A DNA stretch of 64,000 nt from Mariniphaga sp963747515 (GTDB taxonomy: Bacteria; Bacteroidota; Bacteroidia; Bacteroidales; Prolixibacteraceae), in contig CAVVFN010000008.1 in the NCBI GenBank assembly GCA_963747515.1, forward strand, positions 1,178,001-1,242,000, in the 5' to 3' direction. Shown here piece after piece: positions 61,453 to 64,000 of the stretch. Position 1 is the stretch's first letter; each line of letters begins with the position of its first letter. The translations under genes were made by a program, and so were the position numbers. A model generated the notes under the pieces. It searched no databases and was not told the DNA's origin. It saw only the letters and a list, made by a program, of their open reading frames with translations.

Positions 61453-62627
61453 AAGCATTTCTTTTATTAACAATACTCACAACAGCTATTTGCACCGCCT
61501 TCGCACAGGAGGGGACCGACGATATCCTTGAACAAACAGAACGGAACAATACCACCCTTAAAGCCATCAGGGCAGCAACGGAAGCAGAAAAAACAGGCAA
61601 TAAAACCGGATTGCTGCCGCCTGACCCGGAGGCGGAGTTCAATTACCTTTGGGGAAATCCTTCTGCTGTTGGCAACCGCACCGATTTTTCCGTGTTGCAA
61701 TCGTTCGATTTTCCGACTGTCTACAAATACAGATCGCAAATTTCTTCCCTCAGAAATAAACAGGCTGAACTGGAATACCTGAAGCAGCGAAATGAATTGT
61801 TTCACGAAGCGAGAATGCTGCTGGCCGGTCTTAAATACCGGAATGCCCTTATTGCTGCTTACAACATACGGCTCAGCCATGCCGACAGGATGGCCTTCAA
61901 TTATAAAAACAGGCTTGAAGCCGGCGAGGGAAACATTTTGGACTACAATAAGGCTATGGTGAACCGCCTGTCGTTGTCGAAAGAACTGGAAAATCTGAAA
62001 ATAGAACGTAACAGGCTGCTTGCAGGGCTCGCACGTCTGAATGGCGGAAATACCCTTGAATTTAACGACAGTATATTTACAGAACTGCCGCTGATAGCCG
62101 ATTTTGAACAATGGGTAGAACAGGCAGGCAAAAAAAACCCGGTCCTTCTGCAACTGAAGCAGGAGGTTGCCGTTGCCGAAAAGCAGACACAGCTGAACAA
62201 AGCGCTGGGCCTTCCCAGTTTACAGGCTGGGTACATGAGTGAGAAGGTAGTGGGGGAACAATTTAGTGGCATAACCGCCGGAATTTCCATTCCCTTATGG
62301 GAAAACAAAAACAAAGTAAAATATGCACGAGCCAAAGCAGAGGCGGCTGCCATCCGGGAAGCCGATGCAAGATTTCAATTTTACAGTAAAATGAAAAGCC
62401 TGCATCAAAATGCAGCAGCTCTTCAAAACAGTGCGATGGAATATCAGTCCCGGCTGCAGGATTTCAGCAACAGGGCACTGCTCGACAAGGCTCTTGGAGC
62501 CGGTCAGATTTCCCTCTCGGAATACCTCCTGGAACTGGCGGTCTACTACCAGAGCGTGGATGATCTTCTTAAGATGAAATATGAAGCCCTTATTGCCTGG
62601 TATACACTTCAAAGATATCTTAGCTGA
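61449..62627 (+). CDS. TolC-family outer membrane channel of the metal pump
   Basis: 392 residues. A signal peptide (LLLTILTTAICTAFAQ) is followed by two OEP repeats of long coiled-coil helices (ILEQTERNNTTLKAIRAATEAEK, KQTQLNKALGLPSLQAGYMSEK, ARAKAEAAAIREADARF). This is the CzcC/CusC outer membrane channel. It lacks the lipobox seen in CusC. The ATGA overlap with the pump gene shows co-translation, so the gene order is His-rich protein, adaptor, pump, channel. No sensor kinase or metal regulator is encoded nearby. Confidence 0.88.
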   Translation: MKAFLLLTILTTAICTAFAQEGTDDILEQTERNNTTLKAIRAATEAEKTGNKTGLLPPDPEAEFNYLWGNPSAVGNRTDFSVLQSFDFPTVYKYRSQISSLRNKQAELEYLKQRNELFHEARMLLAGLKYRNALIAAYNIRLSHADRMAFNYKNRLEAGEGNILDYNKAMVNRLSLSKELENLKIERNRLLAGLARLNGGNTLEFNDSIFTELPLIADFEQWVEQAGKKNPVLLQLKQEVAVAEKQTQLNKALGLPSLQAGYMSEKVVGEQFSGITAGISIPLWENKNKVKYARAKAEAAAIREADARFQFYSKMKSLHQNAAALQNSAMEYQSRLQDFSNRALLDKALGAGQISLSEYLLELAVYYQSVDDLLKMKYEALIAWYTLQRYLS

Positions 62628-62968
62628 GCGGGTGGCTGGATAACAGACTCCACTCACGCGCTAAGTGATTGTAAACCCTTGGAGCTTTTTGTGCCCTAAA
62701 GAGGCGTAAATCAGGACCGGAAATCATCGCCTAAGCCCCAATATTGTTCACAGGTACGTGGATGGGCATTTTTCCGGGCAATTTTCTATTGTAAATATCA
62801 TCATCCACACATGGGAAAACGCTTTATGTACATCCCAAATCCCCTTGGTACCATGGAAATCGAACCCAGGAAAATTCCCTCTCCAATACATGAAATCATT
62901 CGCAGTTTGCGAATTAGAAATCAAAATTCTTATCCAAATGGCGAAAAAAAGATGCATCGAATTCAAAA
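62628..62968. other. Intergenic gap between convergent genes
   Basis: About 340 bases with small frames on both strands, none with a domain. A perfect palindrome ATTCGCA-GTT-TGCGAAT lies at 62899-62915 without a T run. The T-poor end after the channel gene shows no standard terminator. Confidence 0.4.
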
Positions 62969-64000
62969 TTATTCAAACTTAATATCCACCATCATGATTT
63001 CGGATTTTCCGGCGGTCTTCACAGGAGGTCCCCATAATCGCAAACCACTTGTTACAAAAAAATGGGTATTATTTATTTTTTTATGTCCCCAACTCAATTC
63101 ATACAAACGGTGAATGTAATAATTGAGGGGAAAAAGCTGTCCGTTGTGGGTGTGTCCCGAAAATTGAACATCCACAGGTGTCTGACTGACTTCCTGCAAC
63201 CGGGTGGGACGATGATCCAAAAGGATGATGGGCAACCCGCCTGAGTTATTTTGTAAAATTTCATTTGCTGATTTTCTTTGCCTGTCGCGTTCATCGTTCC
63301 TTCCGGCAAGATAAAACGACTCATCAATATTCAGCAGGGTATCGCGCAGCAGGGTAATATGTGCTTTTTCATAAAAAGTTCCATTGCCGCGACTGCCATA
63401 CGATTCATGATTTCCAGGCACGCCAAAAACGCCGTATTTCGATTGTACTTTTCGTAAAGCCGCCAAAATAGTTTCCGGAATCCTGTTTTCTTCGCGCCCT
63501 TCCACAATATCGCCGCCATACAGCATAATATCGGGGTTTAACGCATTTGCTTTGCTCACAAACTGCTCCACATAATGCAGACTTGAATTTTCCCGAAGGT
63601 GAAAATCTGCCACAAAAGCCACCCTCAAGTCGTTCAACTGCGAATTTCCTTTGGGAACAGTAATCCGGTAACGGGAAATACGAATCGTATTCAAATTAAT
63701 AACTCCACCTGCAACTATTGCCCCTGATAAAAAAATAATGGAAAGAAGTGTATAAAAACGAAACGAGAATGTTCTCCTCACTTCTTTTGAAATCAAAGGA
63801 AACAGGCTGTTGAACAGCAAAAACAAATCGAAAAAAAGTACCAAAAGAAATAAATATAAATAAAAAGGCAACAGGTAGTCCGCTACCGTGGAAAGCAGTT
63901 GAGTAATGCTGTTGGAACCGTGCATGAAATTTTCAGAAACCGGATAAACAGCAGCCAGCAGCAAATAAATACCCGCGTACCAAATCCTGTAGCCTTTGCT
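62969..64000 (-). CDS. Membrane-anchored metallophosphoesterase (partial at window edge)
   Basis: 343 codons are visible; the frame remains open at base 64000, so the start lies outside the window. The N-terminal part has two or three membrane segments (YLLPFYLYLFLLVLFFDLFLLF, FYTLLSIIFLSGAIVAGG). The catalytic part follows: VAFVADFHLREN, MLYGGDIVEGR, VPGNHESYGS, IILLDHRPT and FSGHTHNGQLFPL, the metal ligands of the YkuE/YaeI-like calcineurin family. YaeI-type enzymes are thought to act on lipid-linked phosphates. The domain should face the periplasm after the last helix. It converges on the metal efflux operon. Confidence 0.87.
   Translation of the reverse strand, partial: SKGYRIWYAGIYLLLAAVYPVSENFMHGSNSITQLLSTVADYLLPFYLYLFLLVLFFDLFLLFNSLFPLISKEVRRTFSFRFYTLLSIIFLSGAIVAGGVINLNTIRISRYRITVPKGNSQLNDLRVAFVADFHLRENSSLHYVEQFVSKANALNPDIMLYGGDIVEGREENRIPETILAALRKVQSKYGVFGVPGNHESYGSRGNGTFYEKAHITLLRDTLLNIDESFYLAGRNDERDRQRKSANEILQNNSGGLPIILLDHRPTRLQEVSQTPVDVQFSGHTHNGQLFPLNYYIHRLYELSWGHKKINNTHFFVTSGLRLWGPPVKTAGKSEIMMVDIKFE

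Noticed and set aside
62748..62982. Overlapping small frames on both strands after the efflux operon
   Set aside because: Neither shows a domain, signal or conserved composition, and they cancel each other as evidence.

Overview
This window looks like chromosomal DNA from a member of the Bacteroidota, most likely a Bacteroidales or Marinilabiliales-type polysaccharide degrader. The evidence is a SusC/SusD pair, a type IX secretion C-terminal domain on a polysaccharide lyase, several FAS1 lipoproteins, DUF5723 and DUF4922 proteins, a RicT homologue, promoters that fit TTTG-N20-TAnnTTTG, and an almost complete absence of Shine-Dalgarno sequences. Split methylmalonyl-CoA mutase genes and a low-molecular-weight ferredoxin suggest succinate/propionate metabolism.

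Layout. 1-5 kb: a small HARE-type winged-helix protein, a secreted double-Rossmann FAD oxidoreductase and a URO-D-family protein. 5-6.6 kb: a MITE-like element, a candidate small RNA and a FAS1 lipoprotein. 6.7-11.1 kb: a secreted heparinase II/III-like lyase, then a TacAT-type (DUF1778/GNAT) toxin-antitoxin operon between two 93-bp direct repeats that differ at one base. 11.6-21.9 kb: a CocE-type hydrolase, then a class III aminotransferase, a Gfo/Idh/MocA oxidoreductase and SusC-SusD. 22-28 kb: a DUF5723 protein, an M14 carboxypeptidase, a PL1 pectate lyase and a ferredoxin. 28.7-31.7 kb: a VTT-like membrane protein, a hypothetical gene, a frameshifted DUF6266 gene with a long leader, and tRNA-Gly, tRNA-Leu and tRNA-Gly. 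31.8-41.3 kb (housekeeping): mutS, a DUF1761 protein, ricT, a DUF4922 phosphorylase-like gene, tRNA-Lys, a DigH/GHL10-like hydrolase divergent from a MurNAc kinase-murQ pair, and a second candidate small RNA. 41.4-43.8 kb: a membrane-anchored LURP-like protein and two FAS1 genes, one broken by two frameshifts. 44.1-48.3 kb: mutA and mutB, separated by a GxxExxY remnant. 48.7-55.4 kb: SGNH hydrolase, DUF2961/GH172 protein, purple-acid-phosphatase-like enzyme, a DoxX/Tat/aldo-keto-reductase fusion and a DUF1593 protein. 55.6-62.6 kb: a truncated second copy of the DUF6266 leader, then a His-rich small protein and a CusB-CusA-TolC type metal efflux operon. The right edge cuts a membrane-anchored metallophosphoesterase.

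Themes. Many products carry export signals and act on polysaccharides, peptidoglycan or phosphate esters, so the window mixes envelope and scavenging functions with core genes. No phage, integrase, CRISPR array or complete insertion sequence is visible. Mobility is seen instead as small non-autonomous repeats: a TIR-bounded MITE, REP-like double hairpins in three copies, the DUF6266 leader in two copies, and the GxxExxY remnant between imperfect inverted repeats. Three frameshifts, each explainable by one extra base, could be real decay or assembly indels.
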